NCBI GenBank assembly: GCA_963971575.1
Contig: OZ020615.1
Location: 60,025,379-60,089,378, forward strand
DNA from: Liopterus haemorrhoidalis
Taxonomy: Eukaryota > Arthropoda > Insecta > Coleoptera > Dytiscidae
Direction: 5' to 3'
DNA length: 64,000 nucleotides
The notes under the pieces were generated by a model. The model had not been told where the DNA came from. It worked only from the letters and a program-made list of their open reading frames with translations, and did not search any database. This document shows, piece by piece, positions 1 through 10,806 of the stretch. A program made the translations under genes and the position numbers. Positions within the stretch are counted from its first letter, which is position 1. The number at the start of each line of letters is the position of its first letter.

Positions 1-1216
1 TTTAAATTTTTGGTATGACTTTAAAGTCAAAAAATCGTGTTTGGTAATCGGCAAAATGGTTTTATAAAAAAAAAAAATATTCAAAATAAAAGCAAAAACT
101 CAACGTCACTACCTAGTAAAATGATTTATAAAGAAGTGTGCAAAATTTCAGAAAGATCCATTCATTAGTTTTTGAGTTATGATGTACACCGCATCAAAAT
201 AAGCTATTTTTCAGAAAACGCGTTTAAAAATAAAGAATGTTTTTAACTGCTCAAAAATAATATACCGGTACAACACACATATATAGCTTATATACAAGTA
301 TATTTCAATATATGTATCAAAGATATTCGTCACGAGTCCCCTCTCTAAGAGTATAAAGCAGCTGATATCGATATTAAAGCCACATGCGCACAAAAGCGAT
401 ACAACGCCACATACATACGATAGGCGCGAAAAAACAAATAAAATGAGTATATCTCAGTCAATTTTGCTCCGATTAACTTGAAATTTTAATGGGATACTCT
501 TGAAGATATATACAATAAGCCAATAAAAAAAAATTGAAAAATACCATACCCCCCCTTAACAAAAAAAATCACATCTTTTGAGAAAACTTTGAGAATGACC
601 CCCGTTTGAAGATCTACTTAAACTTATTCCATAAGAAACTCTTCAAATTTTTTCATATTCTTAAAAAAATCATTAGATCATCAATGCATCTTGAATATAA
701 ATGAATATTTTCCAAGAATAATTCCCATCCTTAGATCAAAGCCTTTAGCTGACATTGAACCGTGGGTACTTAAAAGCTCGTTTGGTGGCTGGGAGTCGCT
801 CATCGCGCTGAGAGGCTCATGTTCCCGTGAGTTTATTAATGATTTGAGATTATGCTAATGTCCCCCGTATACATATACATGCAGCTAATGCAGATTGCTC
901 GAGTCAGCTACCGCGCGAAAAGGACGACCAACAACACATTGAAAAATGATACTGCATTTCAAACAACTTCACTATTAAAAACAACTGCCGACGAACAAAA
1001 CAAACTTATACAAAAACTTAACATTGAGAAATACTTTGACTTTTTCTGAACCTAGTTAAGAATTTATTTAAATAATGAAAGAAGTAATTACATTATAATA
1101 AATGTTCGAGCAAGTGAGATCTAAAGTCAATTACGAATACCCAAAGCAAACGCAACACATGTCGATTACTTTCTGATTTTTTGAGTTTCGTAAGTAAAAC
1201 CAAAAAAAGAGGATAG
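1..1216. other. A+T-rich stretch without recognisable features
   Basis: I see no coding signature, terminal repeat or tandem array here. Short open frames on both strands have low-complexity composition and no family motif. Confidence 0.5.
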
Positions 1217-1456
1217 CGAACTGATACGAACGGATACTGGGCAAAGCCAGAGGACAAGCACTGCAGAATGTGTAAGGAAGAAGAGAAAACGATGGAGCAT
1301 TTAACGAAGAGATGCAGAGAGATAGCAGTCTGGGAGGAAGAGATAATGGAACTGATGGGTGAGAAACGCAAGGGAGAAAGAAGGGCGAGAGAACTGGAGG
1401 CAAGAAAGAAAGAGGTCGGAGAAGGAAGCCGGAATGAATTAAAGGCAACTTTCTAA
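1217..1456 (+). pseudogene. LINE C-terminal zinc-knuckle fragment
   Basis: An 80-codon open stretch carries CRMCKEEEKTMEHLTKRC, a C-x2-C...H...C knuckle, followed by a Glu/Lys/Arg-rich tail. This pattern is typical of the extreme C-terminus of insect non-LTR retrotransposon polyproteins (Jockey/I/R1-like), where it follows the reverse transcriptase and binds nucleic acid. A stop codon lies just upstream and no RT domain precedes it, so this is a 5'-truncated dead copy. The clade cannot be fixed from so short a piece. Charged composition alone could mimic part of the tail, but the knuckle spacing is specific. Confidence 0.5.
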
Positions 1457-1524
1457 TCAGGATAATCACGTTAAACCAACAAAACATTACGGTAAGAGTA
1501 AGTCCTTCTTATTCAGAACCCTAA

Positions 1525-1593
1525 ACTCCTAGTGGAGTTCCACAAGGCAGTGTCATTGACCCAATTTTATTCATCATTTTTATCATGGATCAC
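1525..1593 (+). pseudogene. LINE reverse transcriptase motif fragment
   Basis: The translated stretch GVPQGSVIDPILFIIFI matches the conserved GVPQGS-type RT block of Jockey/CR1-like LINEs. Only about 23 codons survive and there is a stop upstream. It lies 70 bp downstream of the C-terminal knuckle fragment on the same strand, the reverse of the order in an intact element. The two are therefore separate insertions or a rearranged copy. Confidence 0.55.
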
Positions 1594-2104
1594 TTTTCAT
1601 CCTTTTATAATATTTATTTTTAAATAATATCTATATTTCATGATTTAACTGTAAATTTTGGTATATCATTGCAGTTTTCCTGTATATTTTGTTTTTTTTA
1701 CACATTTGCATTCATCCTTAAGCCTTTTTTTGTTGCATATAATCCATTCTTTTCTCTGGTAATATTTGATAAATTTTTATTTAGAAAAACTCATTTCCCC
1801 TGATATCACAGTTAGAGGCAAAGTTAAAAAATCATAAAGATATATAAAAATTAGGAAATGAAGATATTTATTCATTGTCTATTATGTACTCCAAAGTAAT
1901 TAAGGATTTTGTTCAAGTGGGAAACATTTTCCTAAAACTCAATATTTCGTTAAATAATTCAAAACCATTTAGGTTATTTGCCACAACAAAAACGATCTGT
2001 AGCCGCCGGTCCAGATGCGGCGGGTTTCGTCACATTTTGCACCTTCATCAGGAACGGCCGAGAAGAAAGCAATAATGAAAGATCAACTTGCATAATCGTA
2101 CGCA
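1594..2104. other. A+T-rich stretch; possible Penelope-like end
   Basis: This is mostly featureless. Around 1995-2060 a GC-richer stretch has a 'gggtttcgtcac...gcaccttcatcagg' pattern resembling the repeat ends that accompany Penelope-like elements, compared with the clear Penelope copy at 43 kb. The resemblance is weak. Confidence 0.25.
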
Positions 2105-2254
2105 CATAGTGAAACTAGATTTCTGGTTGCTGGTAGATTGGGAAACCAGCCTCTACTATGCGCAGTATAATTGATAATACATACCATATTCCAGCTTACA
2201 GGCTGACCTTCGGCAGCGCAGGCAGCCAGATACCAGCAACCAGCTTTCACTATG
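2105..2254. mobile_element. Small miniature inverted-repeat element, ~150 bp
   Basis: The terminal inverted repeats begin CATAGTGAAA on the left and end TTTCACTATG on the right. The homology continues inward through 'ctggttgctggta', with a small offset between the arms. A further internal echo of the terminal sequence lies near 2150. There is no coding sequence. Target duplications are not clear, so the superfamily is left open. Confidence 0.55.
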
Positions 2255-3022
2255 CAAGTAGGTACCCTTAGACAGGTTTAAATGACTTTCTGAATCTTTA
2301 TTGAAGCCCTAGGCTCCTCATAGGAGCGATAAAAGCATATATAACAAAAAGACATTGTCATGTTAGTTTTAAAACAGTAGTATGAGTATATTTTTAACAG
2401 TACAAGTGGAATTCCCAATAAAATTCGTTTTATAAATGCAGTGATGCAGTTAAGAGCTGAATAAAACAACGTACATCTTCATTAGTGGTTTAGTAATACA
2501 GAGTTAAAACAATTACTAAATACAGCATTCAACATTCATCCACACCTTGTTAACGTTGATTTAACGAAACAACAAACCAAAAGCACCATGCAAAATGAAA
2601 CGACACTTAGTTTAAGAGGTGTGTCAGTACATTATGTTAATGTGTAATTCATGTCCACACACTGATAGATGGATATACGTGCTCGACCATACACCGGACA
2701 ACAGTGGACCTCAAACTCTCCTACCTGCATCGGGATAAAAACAATTGATTTTTAAATTGGATAACTATTTCACTATTTGTTACAAAACACAAAGCGCACC
2801 AAAAAGAAAAAAAAATGGTTGTTAGTACCAACCTTCATAGTAAGTATCAATCTAATTAGCGCGAAATTCAAACGCCTATGAATCATCATTGGACGTTCTG
2901 TATTAAACTACTTACTTCAAATTTCCACTTTTTGAAATATTTTAGAATGATTCTTTGTTTTCAAAAAGGTTTCCCAGTAAGATGGTAGTTATACCACCCG
3001 TACTTTTATATGTATATGGTAC
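2255..3022. other. A+T-rich stretch without recognisable features
   Basis: I found no family motif, TIR pair or tandem array between the miniature element and the LINE fragment. Confidence 0.45.
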
Positions 3023-3277
3023 ATGGAAGGAGACCAACCAAATAACCTTCCGGCTACAGATGTTCACAAACCAGTGTCAGCGAAACATCATTTGACCTAT
3101 TTAATGACCCGGAAATGGAAGTGGATAGGATACAAATTGAGGAATTCTGACAATACCAACTCCAAACAGAAAGAGCTAGATCAGCAATACCTAGCGCAGG
3201 ACCATTTCAAAAAACATAGACGGATGGAAAAATCTTGGCTTGAAATCAAGGCAATTGCAAAAAATAGAACCAAATAG
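3023..3277 (+). pseudogene. LINE C-terminal fragment (RTE/BovB-like tail)
   Basis: An 84-codon frame contains LMTRKWKWIGYKLR, then a basic linker, then KSWLEIKAIAKNRTK. The order 'RKWKWIGH..LR ... W.E.K..A.NR..W' is the hallmark of the C-terminal end of insect LINE polyproteins that carry an apurinic endonuclease and RT. The usual final Trp-Arg and the RGRP-type linker are degraded. No RT is linked upstream, so this is a 5'-truncated relic. Confidence 0.6.
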
Positions 3278-3541
3278 TGATGCTTCGAAAAGTCCTTTTG
3301 CTACTCCTAGGAGCTACAAAAAATTATAAATATAATAAGATGGCAGTGAGAATTTTTTAAATTTGCCTCCTAAATTTGAAGATTAATTGGCTGGTTTTTC
3401 TAATAATTTTTGCTATAAAGTTTTATCATTGCTTAAACCATTATCTTTTGCATCTTTTGATTCATCTTTCTTTACTTTTTGAGGTGTTTTTGTTTTTTTT
3501 CTGGACTAGGAGAAATGAGAGATAGACTATTACACTTAATC

Positions 3542-3680
3542 CAGTGGCGAATTAAGTTGCTTGGAGGCCCTGGGCGGTAAAATTAAATTGGGCCCTCTAA
3601 CATTTTAAATAGAATGGAAATATTTGCCTTGGTGGGCCCCGGGCGGCCGCCCAGTCCGCCCACCGCTTAATGCGCTTCTG
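3542..3680. mobile_element. hAT-type miniature element, 139 bp
   Basis: The left end CAGTGGCGAATTAAG pairs with the right end CTTAATGCGCTTCTG. Flanking 8-bp sequences ACTTAATC and ACTAAATC match at 7 of 8 positions, the target-duplication length of the hAT superfamily. The core is GC-rich ('ggccctgggcgg', 'gggccccgggcgg'), a strong base-composition contrast with its surroundings. It is non-coding and related to the element at 7300-7453. Confidence 0.75.
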
Positions 3681-4467
3681 ACTAAATCTGAGAACAAAAA
3701 TCCACAAAAATAGAGATCAGCTAACAAATGAACAAGCAAGTATTGGTATTCAAGATGCATGGAAAGACCAAAAACTAGCACGATGAATATATCTGCATAA
3801 GATTAAAGTCATCCTAAACAATATTCCAGTAGAGAGACCAACATTACTTTCAGTAAATTTTGATTTAAGAGCATTATATTTTTGTGCTGTTTCCAGCAAA
3901 AGTTTGAGATCCACTGTTGTACACCATGCGTCCAAGATAGCATACATGCAACCAGTAATGTATATGTTTGAAAATTGCGGAACTCAAATAACATGGTAGT
4001 TTGTAAGCGAGCTCAAGATGAAGATATGACGCAGATTATAAAAGTTCGTGACGTCATGTGATGATTTTCAACGCTCACTATGGTGTGATTTGCGAGGATT
4101 TTAACAATTTTTTATCAAAGTTATAATGGCTGGAAATGGCTCAAATTATATATTGTTACATTGTAAGATTATGATAATGTATAAGTATTAACATTAATAC
4201 TATAAATATGGGTTCTTTAACTAAAGTGTTACATAGTTCAAACTATTTTTTAGAAATTCATACTTATAACAAGGACTTCAATAGTATTCTTAAAAAGCAA
4301 TAATATTAATTGTTATTCATTTTTTGAATTAAAGGAAAGTTGTTTAAGGAGCTCAAAAGTGAGGAACAAAAGAATTTGGAACATTATGGTTGTTGATCAA
4401 ATAATAGTTGAAGGTATAAGAAAAAATCAGTTAAAATGTAAGGTCATACGTACGCAAATCTATGCAA
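3681..4467. other. A+T-rich stretch; unassigned minus-strand frames
   Basis: Two overlapping minus-strand open frames (3750-3994) encode leucine-rich peptides that I cannot assign to a family. No TIRs are visible. Possibly an old repeat. Confidence 0.35.
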
Positions 4468-4661
4468 GGCCGTCCTCCATCAGAGAGGCAAAGGTGGCTC
4501 AAGACTGTATGCAAGCGATGCACGGCATCGGGACGCCACGTTCAAGGGGCGCCGAGTAGAAAAAATGTATAGCCTATTACAATATCAAAATAGCATTAAT
4601 TAAAATAATATTAATTTTTGTAATAAGTATTGTGTCCTTTAATTAAATCTAGCAAAATCTA

Positions 4662-4796
4662 CTTTTATTTACTGGGCGGCATTTCAGGTTTCTAGTAAAA
4701 GGAGGTGGGGCGCCAAAAAGGACATTTAGAAAAAAAATACTTTTTTTACTGGGCGGCACTTCAGGCTTCTAGTAAAAGGACAAGGAAATTTAGCGA
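4662..4796. repeat. Imperfect tandem duplication, ~78-bp period
   Basis: The string 'ttactgggcggca.ttcagg' followed by 'ttctagtaaaagga' occurs at 4668 and again at 4746. Both copies are followed by a 'gga.atttag..aaaaaaa' tail. The first copy has an extra 'ggtggggcgcc' stretch. It is probably part of a GC-cored hAT-like repeat that begins near 4470. Confidence 0.5.
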
Positions 4797-4934
4797 AAAA
4801 AAAATTAAAATGCTTCTAAAATGAGATATTAGTAAACAAATGGAAAATTAAACTTACGACGATATTAGAAATCAAAATATTGTCGATAATACTTCTGTTT
4901 TTGCTACAAAAATATAGTAAAAAAAGTTTCATTC

Positions 4935-5222
4935 TGTCTGCGTAACGCTCTGAGACCGTAGCGGCTTTAAGGGGGGGGGGCGAGGTCGGGCGAACGCCCA
5001 GGGCGCCAGGCCAGAAAGGGCGACGGACGGTCATTTTTAGGTCATCACTTGTATTTTAGAAGTGAGGACCTTTTTTTTAGGATATCACTTGTATTTGAGA
5101 AGTGAGGACCTTTTTTTTAGGACATCACTTGTATTATGTAAAGTAATTAATTTTTGTATGGAGGTGGCAAAAAAATCTCGCTCTGGGCGCCAGACTTGCT
5201 GAGGCAGGCTCTACTCTGAGAT
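4935..5222. mobile_element. hAT-like GC-cored repeat with 40-bp minisatellite
   Basis: A GC-rich left part with a run of about 10 G (4971-4981), three copies of a 40-bp unit (5031-5135) and a right part 'ctctgggcgcc...gaggcaggctct' resemble the layout of the CAGAGCC miniature at 45044-45331. The terminal repeats are too eroded to fix the boundaries, so hAT membership is inferred from the layout. Confidence 0.4.
5031..5135. repeat. 40-bp minisatellite, about 2.5 units
   Basis: Units start with (g)tcatcactt at 5041, 5081 and 5121 and run through 'gta.ttgagaagtgagg' to 'accttttttttag'. The same unit, slightly diverged, occurs at about 34051 and 34987 (split), 45127-45260 and, in reverse orientation, 53321-53510. 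Confidence 0.7.
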
Positions 5223-5225
5223 ATG

Positions 5226-6609
5226 CCCGTAATTTTTCGGGTTTGCGCGTATGCACGTTGCTGGGTGCAAAAGAGGAGAATTAAAAGATGCTCACAACCT
5301 TTTAAACCGTTAAATCACGTTTTGAAAAAAATGCCATTTTTATGTATTGATCTTCAAATAAAATTAATTGACCTTAAGATTTTAAGTCAATAATTTTGGT
5401 CATACATATCTTATATAGATTGAGATAGCCAATGTGTTTATATGTCTGTCTCATTAAAACAACTCTAACTATAAGTTTGGAAAACTATCAACTATCAATA
5501 ACGTATAATGTATTAAATTTAGAGCTCTAAACGATTGCTCGCTTTACCATATGACAAACTTGTAGGGACAATCAACAGTGCACAAGTCATAGCCTATATT
5601 CGACTAATTTAAGAGCTCTGAACGCAACTTTAAATTGACAGTCATCTAACAAAAACAGTCCTATTAATTTTGTTAAAGAAACATACTACTATATTGCATA
5701 ATTCATATTTATAAGTTTACCGTTAAATTTGGATTGTTATTGTTTTATTTTTAAGTCACAAAAACTTGACAGTTAAATATTGGATCTCATTTACAATATT
5801 TTTTGCTCAATTTTTTACACTGCAAATTCAAAACTATTTATATTTCAATGTGTCACAATGCATAAATTGAAAAATTGCATTCAAATACGTCAAGCAAGAA
5901 TAACAAAAAATTTAGTTGTTCGATTTCTGGCTAGTTTAGGTAGGAAGGTAGAATATTTTAATCCTTTTGTGAAAGTACACATGTCTTAAAACTTGAAAAA
6001 ACTTTTAGCTCCGAATTAAAACATCTACCTACTTGTATAAAAAGGTATAATATATCACATTGTCACGATCTTTAAAAAGATAAATAAAATTTAAATTAAT
6101 ATTTCCATCGTTGCTTTAAAATCAATTTACAAAACATTATAAAACATAAAAAAAATATCCTGTCCTACGGCCTATACGAATATGAGTTCTTAAATCGTCC
6201 GTTACGCGTCTCCACAGGAATCTGACGTCACCGCCCGCGCATGATTAAACGGAACATGTTCTAAGGCGACTTGATTCCTGTCGAGAAAAAATGAGCTACT
6301 GACTCGACAGGACATGTCAACTCAAGTAAGAAACGTATTCAGTCATTGTTATTATGAATTGATGTACAAGAGTAAGATTGGGAAACGGAAAACGCATTTG
6401 TGCAAGTAAATGGGATGAAAAGAGAATGTGATAAACATAATGCATGAAAAAGTGTTGGGATAAAAAATCGGTATCCGGTCTTTAGATTAAGGGGGAGGTT
6501 TAAATTTACACATAAATGAACCCGAAGCGTAACTCCATCATGTACGAAGATTAAAAATTGAAATTAACTTTAAAATTTTAACATTAAAACTTATATTAAA
6601 TACATAATT

Positions 6610-6612
<3 letters not shown>
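5226..6612. other. A+T-rich stretch without recognisable features
   Basis: There is no transposon signature. A GC-richer segment at 6180-6310 contains a 9-bp inverted repeat, CCTGTCGAG/CTCGACAGG (6277-6285 and 6303-6311), of unknown significance. Confidence 0.4.

Positions 6613-6641
<29 letters not shown>
6613..6641. repeat. (AT)n microsatellite
   Basis: An uninterrupted AT dinucleotide tract of about 28 bp. Confidence 0.95.
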
Positions 6642-6647
<6 letters not shown>

Positions 6648-6661
6648 ACACTATCTTGTAT

Positions 6662-6742
6662 ATTCGTCAATTTATTAAAACCGTAATTAAAACATTACAG
6701 ATACGTTTCGTGCATATAGTTGCACATCTTCAGTCTGCAAAG
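6662..6742 (-). mobile_element. Possible Penelope-like element end
   Basis: 'acgtttcgtgcatatag' followed by 'tgcacatcttcag' resembles the terminal region found next to the GIY-YIG fragment at 43.0 kb ('tacgtatttcggcagtgacg'). This end-motif style is commonly seen at Penelope-like insertions. There is no coding sequence, so the call rests on the motif only. Confidence 0.3.
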
Positions 6743-7089
6743 AGAAGGAAATCAGTGAAATAAGAACGTTGTGCAACATTACGTATCAATGCACACGTGA
6801 ATACATAATCACAAAAAAGTTTTTACAAATGCACATATATAAAAGATAAAACTAAAACAAAATATGAAGAATAAAAAACATGAAAAAAAATATATTGAAC
6901 AAACTAAAGATATTAACAATGAAAACCTGTAGTAAATGCACTAAACCGGTCAAAAGGATAAAAAACTGTAACAATGTATCAATAATTAAAATAGAGAATG
7001 GTACCAGTAAAAAAAAACTAAAACAAATAATTTAAAGAAAAATTTAAAACATTATTTCTTACAAAAATACTATAATTGATGATAATGGA

Positions 7090-8085
7090 ATGTCAATTGC
7101 TACACGTGTTCTTTACAGACAAAAAATAATTTTTGCCGCACCACATACATTGAAGAAAACAGGAATCACGGTGAAAAGATCAAAAGGCGAATTTGTGGCG
7201 AACAAAGGAGTAAGGCAAGGCGACACATTGACCGCAACTTTATTCAATTTGGGTCTCGAATATATTACCAGAAATGTCAATAAAGGAAATATTAGAACAC
7301 AGTGGCGGATTTAGGTCAGTTAAGGCCCCGGGCGCAGTAAGAATATTGGGCCCCTCAATTAGAAAAAAGTGTAGAATTAGGTTTTTGCGGGGCCCTTTAG
7401 AGGTCGGGGCCCAGAGCGCTCGCCCGGTGCGCCCGCCGTTAAATCCGCTTCTGTGAGGACAGGACGAAGTCAACTTATTGCATATGCAGATGACGTAGTA
7501 TTAATTACAAAAAATAGGAAAATATTGGAAAATATGGTGCAGGAAATAGTTAAGGAAGGAGCAAAGATGGGCATGATAATAAATGAAAATAAAACGAAAA
7601 TGATGAGCATAGGAAAAAACAAGAACCAGTAGTAAAAATAGGAAAATTTAATTTTGAAATGGTAGATAATTTTAAGTATCTACGAGTGTGGATATTAAAC
7701 AGCAGAAAGAAACGGAGAACTAAGAGATAAAATATTACCAACAAATAGAGCTTACTATGCGAATAAAAAACTCCTAAATAGTACTACACTGACAAAAACA
7801 ACTAAACTGAACATATACCAAACACTAATAAGACCAATATTTCTATATGCAAGTGAGACACTCATATTGTCAAAAAAAGTTGAAGAAGAACTCAGAATAG
7901 CTGAAAGGAAGATATTAAAAGCAGCACTTGGACCAGTAAAAATTGGGGAGAACGAATATAGGCAAAGAATGAATCACGAGATATTAGAAGTACTGGAAGG
8001 GAACGATGTAGTAAGAAAAATTAAGCAACAGCGAGTAAGATGGCTTGGGCATGTATGGCGAGGAGAAGTTTCCACTCTCAAAGTG
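7090..8085 (+). pseudogene. LINE reverse transcriptase, truncated and interrupted
   Basis: A 5'-truncated non-LTR retrotransposon. The first segment (7090-7299) contains GVRQGDTLTATLFNLGLEYI, the RT block before the catalytic site. After a hAT miniature (7300-7453) the same protein resumes with QLIAYADDVVLITKN; YADD at 7483-7494 is the metal-binding catalytic motif. Downstream, in other frames, follow KLNIYQTLIRPIFLYASET, then a long C-terminal helix region ending RVRWLGHVWRGE near 8070. This order matches LINE polyproteins that end in a 'RLRWLGH' tail. There are stop and frame changes near 7630 and 7690. Endonuclease and N-terminal RT blocks are missing. The clade is not assigned. Confidence 0.85.
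7300..7453. mobile_element. hAT miniature inserted in a LINE RT
   Basis: Ends CAGTGGCGGATTTAG and TAAATCCGCTTCTG, with a GC-rich core ('ggccccgggcgc', 'cgctcgcccggtgcgcccgcc'). Flanks TTAGAACA and TGAGGACA match at 6 of 8 positions, an eroded 8-bp hAT target duplication. Removing the element plus one flank brings the two RT segments into a single continuous frame. This independently confirms the boundaries. It belongs to the same family as 3542-3680. Confidence 0.85.
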
Positions 8086-8223
8086 ATTTTTAATTGCATA
8101 GTTTCTTTTTGATTAATTTATTTTAGATATTTAAATAAAATATCAGTATGTCTGTGGCCGGTTGCTTTGGTTTTCATCAAACAAAGCGTGAGTATTAAAA
8201 GCGTTGTGTCAAAAGTTTGTAAA

Positions 8224-8331
8224 ATGAATTTGAACAAAAGTGAAAGAGAAATGGGAATTGATGAGGCTGCAAATGGTGCATATTCCTTCCTCTTGCCGGA
8301 AAAATCGAAGGGACGTTACCAGATGGCATAA
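8224..8331 (+). pseudogene. Possible tyrosine-recombinase-type transposon start
   Basis: A 35-codon frame starts at ATG 8224 and contains SFLLPEKSKGRYQMA before a stop. The 'LLPEKSK.RY...Y..F..W' start is seen at the N-terminus of Crypton/DIRS-like integrase proteins in insects. Only the first part of that pattern is present and the region after the stop is not recognisable. The assignment is tentative, from memory of the family. Confidence 0.25.
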
Positions 8332-8572
8332 AAAAATTAGGATTTGTTTCATTTTTTTCACTTAATTCCCCGAGGGAGGTAAATTTTTACTTACATCTCG
8401 TTGTTAGTAGTAACCAAAGCTTCTTCGGTAATGTGTATCTACTTTCATCAAATCAATGTCATAACGATGTACTTACTATGTAGGGAGTGGAAAAAAGTAA
8501 TTTTCACTATAAAAGAAAATAGCTACCAACAAATTTGTAGAATAAATCTTTAGCAACAATTTGCTGCATCGT
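8332..8572. other. A+T-rich stretch without recognisable features
   Basis: Nothing beyond chance open frames is visible. Confidence 0.4.
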
Positions 8573-8665
8573 ACTCAAATATTTATTTATTTATTTAATA
8601 CTCCTCAACCAACAAGCCAATGCCTATTTACAGGTTGAACTACATACATACACTGAAATCCAGAA
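8573..8665 (-). mobile_element. Probable LINE 3' end with (AAAT)n tail
   Basis: Read on the minus strand, a 'gttcaacctgtaaatagg' stretch runs into 'gttggttgaggagtatt' and then AAAT repeats. The layout is the same as the CR1-like LINE end at 47.4 kb, where unique 3' sequence ends in a short simple repeat. No coding sequence remains. Confidence 0.3.
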
Positions 8666-9496
8666 GAAAACGAAAATAACACAAATAATGCAAATAATGC
8701 AATAATACAAATATGCGTCGATTGGTTTAAAAGGTGGCGTCTATAATGCAATTTGTTTATCTACAATTATATAATCTCGTTATATTTATAGTTAAAAATG
8801 TCCTGTTAGATTTTTTATTTTACGATTCCGGGGCCGCCGTTTCTCGATTCTTGAGTTTAGCTGTGGATCTTATGCTAGATCAAAAAAAAAAAAATAATAA
8901 TAATTTAAATAATTTAGGCAATACGCCATCTGCTAAAGATGTCTAACATCTTGATCATTATTCGATAAATTTCATTAAACACACTTAACCTACTTATTCA
9001 AAAAATCAATTGATTATATTTAAATAAATTTTCCACTAGTTCCAACTGCACCTTTGACATATTACCAACATTAAATAAGCACACGTTGGTACTTGCAAGA
9101 CTAATGTTGTATTGTTAGCCATATCTTGACAGATCACACAGTTGACGGTGGTCCAGTGGAAGGAGTGAAATTTAACAATACAATTACAGTTAGGTATGCA
9201 ATGATGACTTGATGACCGATGGACCAATTTAAAAAAACGCCCTCAAGGCAAACAGATGACTGATACGATATTGATTGTATAGTTTGATAGATGAAAAAAA
9301 CTTTCAAACACCGTATCGAAATTGGTATTAGTATGAAGATGTTAGGAAATTATTATGTTTAAGAATAACGGTACTTTCCAACAACGAGGGTTTTGTTTAG
9401 ATTTTTTTCGGTTTTGTTATGTAACTTGTAAAAAATAATTTAGTAGATCGTGTTTTAAAAAATTTAAATTTCAATATTACATTTGAGTTTCAGTAT
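8666..9496. other. A+T-rich stretch without recognisable features
   Basis: An A-rich (AAT)n-like tract lies near 8883-8907. I see no TIRs or coding motifs. Confidence 0.4.
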
Positions 9497-10400
9497 TTGG
9501 TTTGTCGTTCGTTAGTGTATTTTACACAGTCTATAATAATGTGTTTTACTGTCAGTGGTGTCTGGCAAGTTTCACATTGTGGTCTGTCCTCTTTTTGGAA
9601 GATATGTCCGTGTATCAGTCGGCAATGTCCGATTCTAAGTCTGGTAATAATTATTTGGTCTTGTCTTTTGTCTAATGTCTCCCAGGTCTTCGTTTGTTCT
9701 TTTATTTGTCTAAAAGGCGTATCACACTAGAACGCTATCCAAGTCTTATTTTTGTAGGTTTTTTTTCAGGATCCAAGTCTTCAGGTCTGGACATATCACA
9801 CGGTATTTGAATATTAGTTAAGACTTGGAAATTGTTTGTTTACCCATGCGCACATCGTGAAATTATGACAATTGACAGTTATATTTTGACATAAACAAAA
9901 GACAAAGACGCATCAGCTGTAAGACCTGGGTAAAAAGACCAAGAAATTGTATCCTGTTTCATTTGCTTGGTCTTCAAAACCTAGGTTTTTTCTTCATACT
10001 ATCACACACACAAGACTTCGATTCGAATGCAAAGACTTTAATTTTCCAAGTTTAGACTTGAATATTAACTCTAGTGTGATAAGGCCTTTAGTTTGTTGTT
10101 CGTCGTTTAGGTCCATTCATTTTGCCAGGTGTCTTGTATTTTGTTTATTATGTGGTTCTTAAAGTATTCGGTTTCTGTCCTGTTTTAGATGGGCACGTGT
10201 TATTTGTGGCTTCCTTAGCTGCTTTATCGACCGTTTCGTTGCCCATGATTCCAACATGGGCCGGTGTCCATATAATTTTGGTGTTTATATATATATATTT
10301 TTTTTCGTGGGCTGTATGGAGGTGTTCTTGTATTTTGATTTGCCGTTTGTTTTTCAGGTACATCTGCTGGAGAGAAAAACAGTTTTTATGAACATTACTA
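9497..10400 (-). pseudogene. LINE RNase H and C-terminal domain (I/Jockey-like)
   Basis: Reading the minus strand from 10400 downward, a frame contains WTPAHVGIMGNETVDKAA, the conserved end block of the RNase H domain found in I/Jockey-type LINEs. Below the inserted element (9714-10088) the protein resumes with IIITRLRIGHCRLIHGH and a zinc knuckle CETCQTPLTVKHIIIDC, the standard order after RNase H. The N-terminal part above 10350 is low-complexity and degraded. Stops and frame changes mark it as dead. Fragments of the same type occur at 42480-42800 and 55075-55170. Confidence 0.8.
9714..10088. mobile_element. Miniature element inside LINE RNase H region
   Basis: Imperfect inverted ends share TATCACACTAGA preceded by GGC(G/C). 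Inside, 'caagtctta' and 'aagacttgg' style repeats appear on both arms. It interrupts the minus-strand LINE between the RNase H block and the RLRIGH block, so it inserted after that LINE. Target duplications are unclear. The ends partly resemble those of 36389-36990 (TTTTCACACTAGA), so a Harbinger-type origin is possible. Confidence 0.55.
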
Positions 10401-10804
10401 GAGAGATAAGAGTCGTTGTTTAGTATTTTGTGATTTTTGTCAACTATATTTTTTTCTAATAAGAAATTGTTAATATAAATATATTTCTGAATTTTTAGTG
10501 AAAATATCTTTATGATTTTTCCACACTTAGGACAAGGTTTAAGCATTTGAAAGACATCTTAAGAACTAATTTCCTCCTATTAAATTTACATATAACCGTA
10601 ATAGTTATAGTAGAAATAGATAATTCCGGAACTATAATGGTTAACTGGAATAATTATATAATTTCTTGATAATAACCAAAAATTGTAAACTCGTTAGTCA
10701 TTAGAGCTAAACGAGATCTCTCACTCAACCTTATAAACCTTTTCAAACTTAATTTACATTAAATAATAGACAATGGGTGCGTTTGGTTGGTGACTGGTTA
10801 GAAG
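10401..10804. other. A+T-rich stretch without recognisable features
   Basis: No motif or TIR pair is visible between the LINE relic and the Tigger element. Confidence 0.4.
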
Positions 10805-10806
10805 TA

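Noticed and set aside
10148..10546. 132-codon minus frame taken as a gene
   Set aside because: Only the C-terminal part (RNase H block) is meaningful. The N-terminal half is Ile/Tyr/Lys-rich read-through of degraded LINE sequence.
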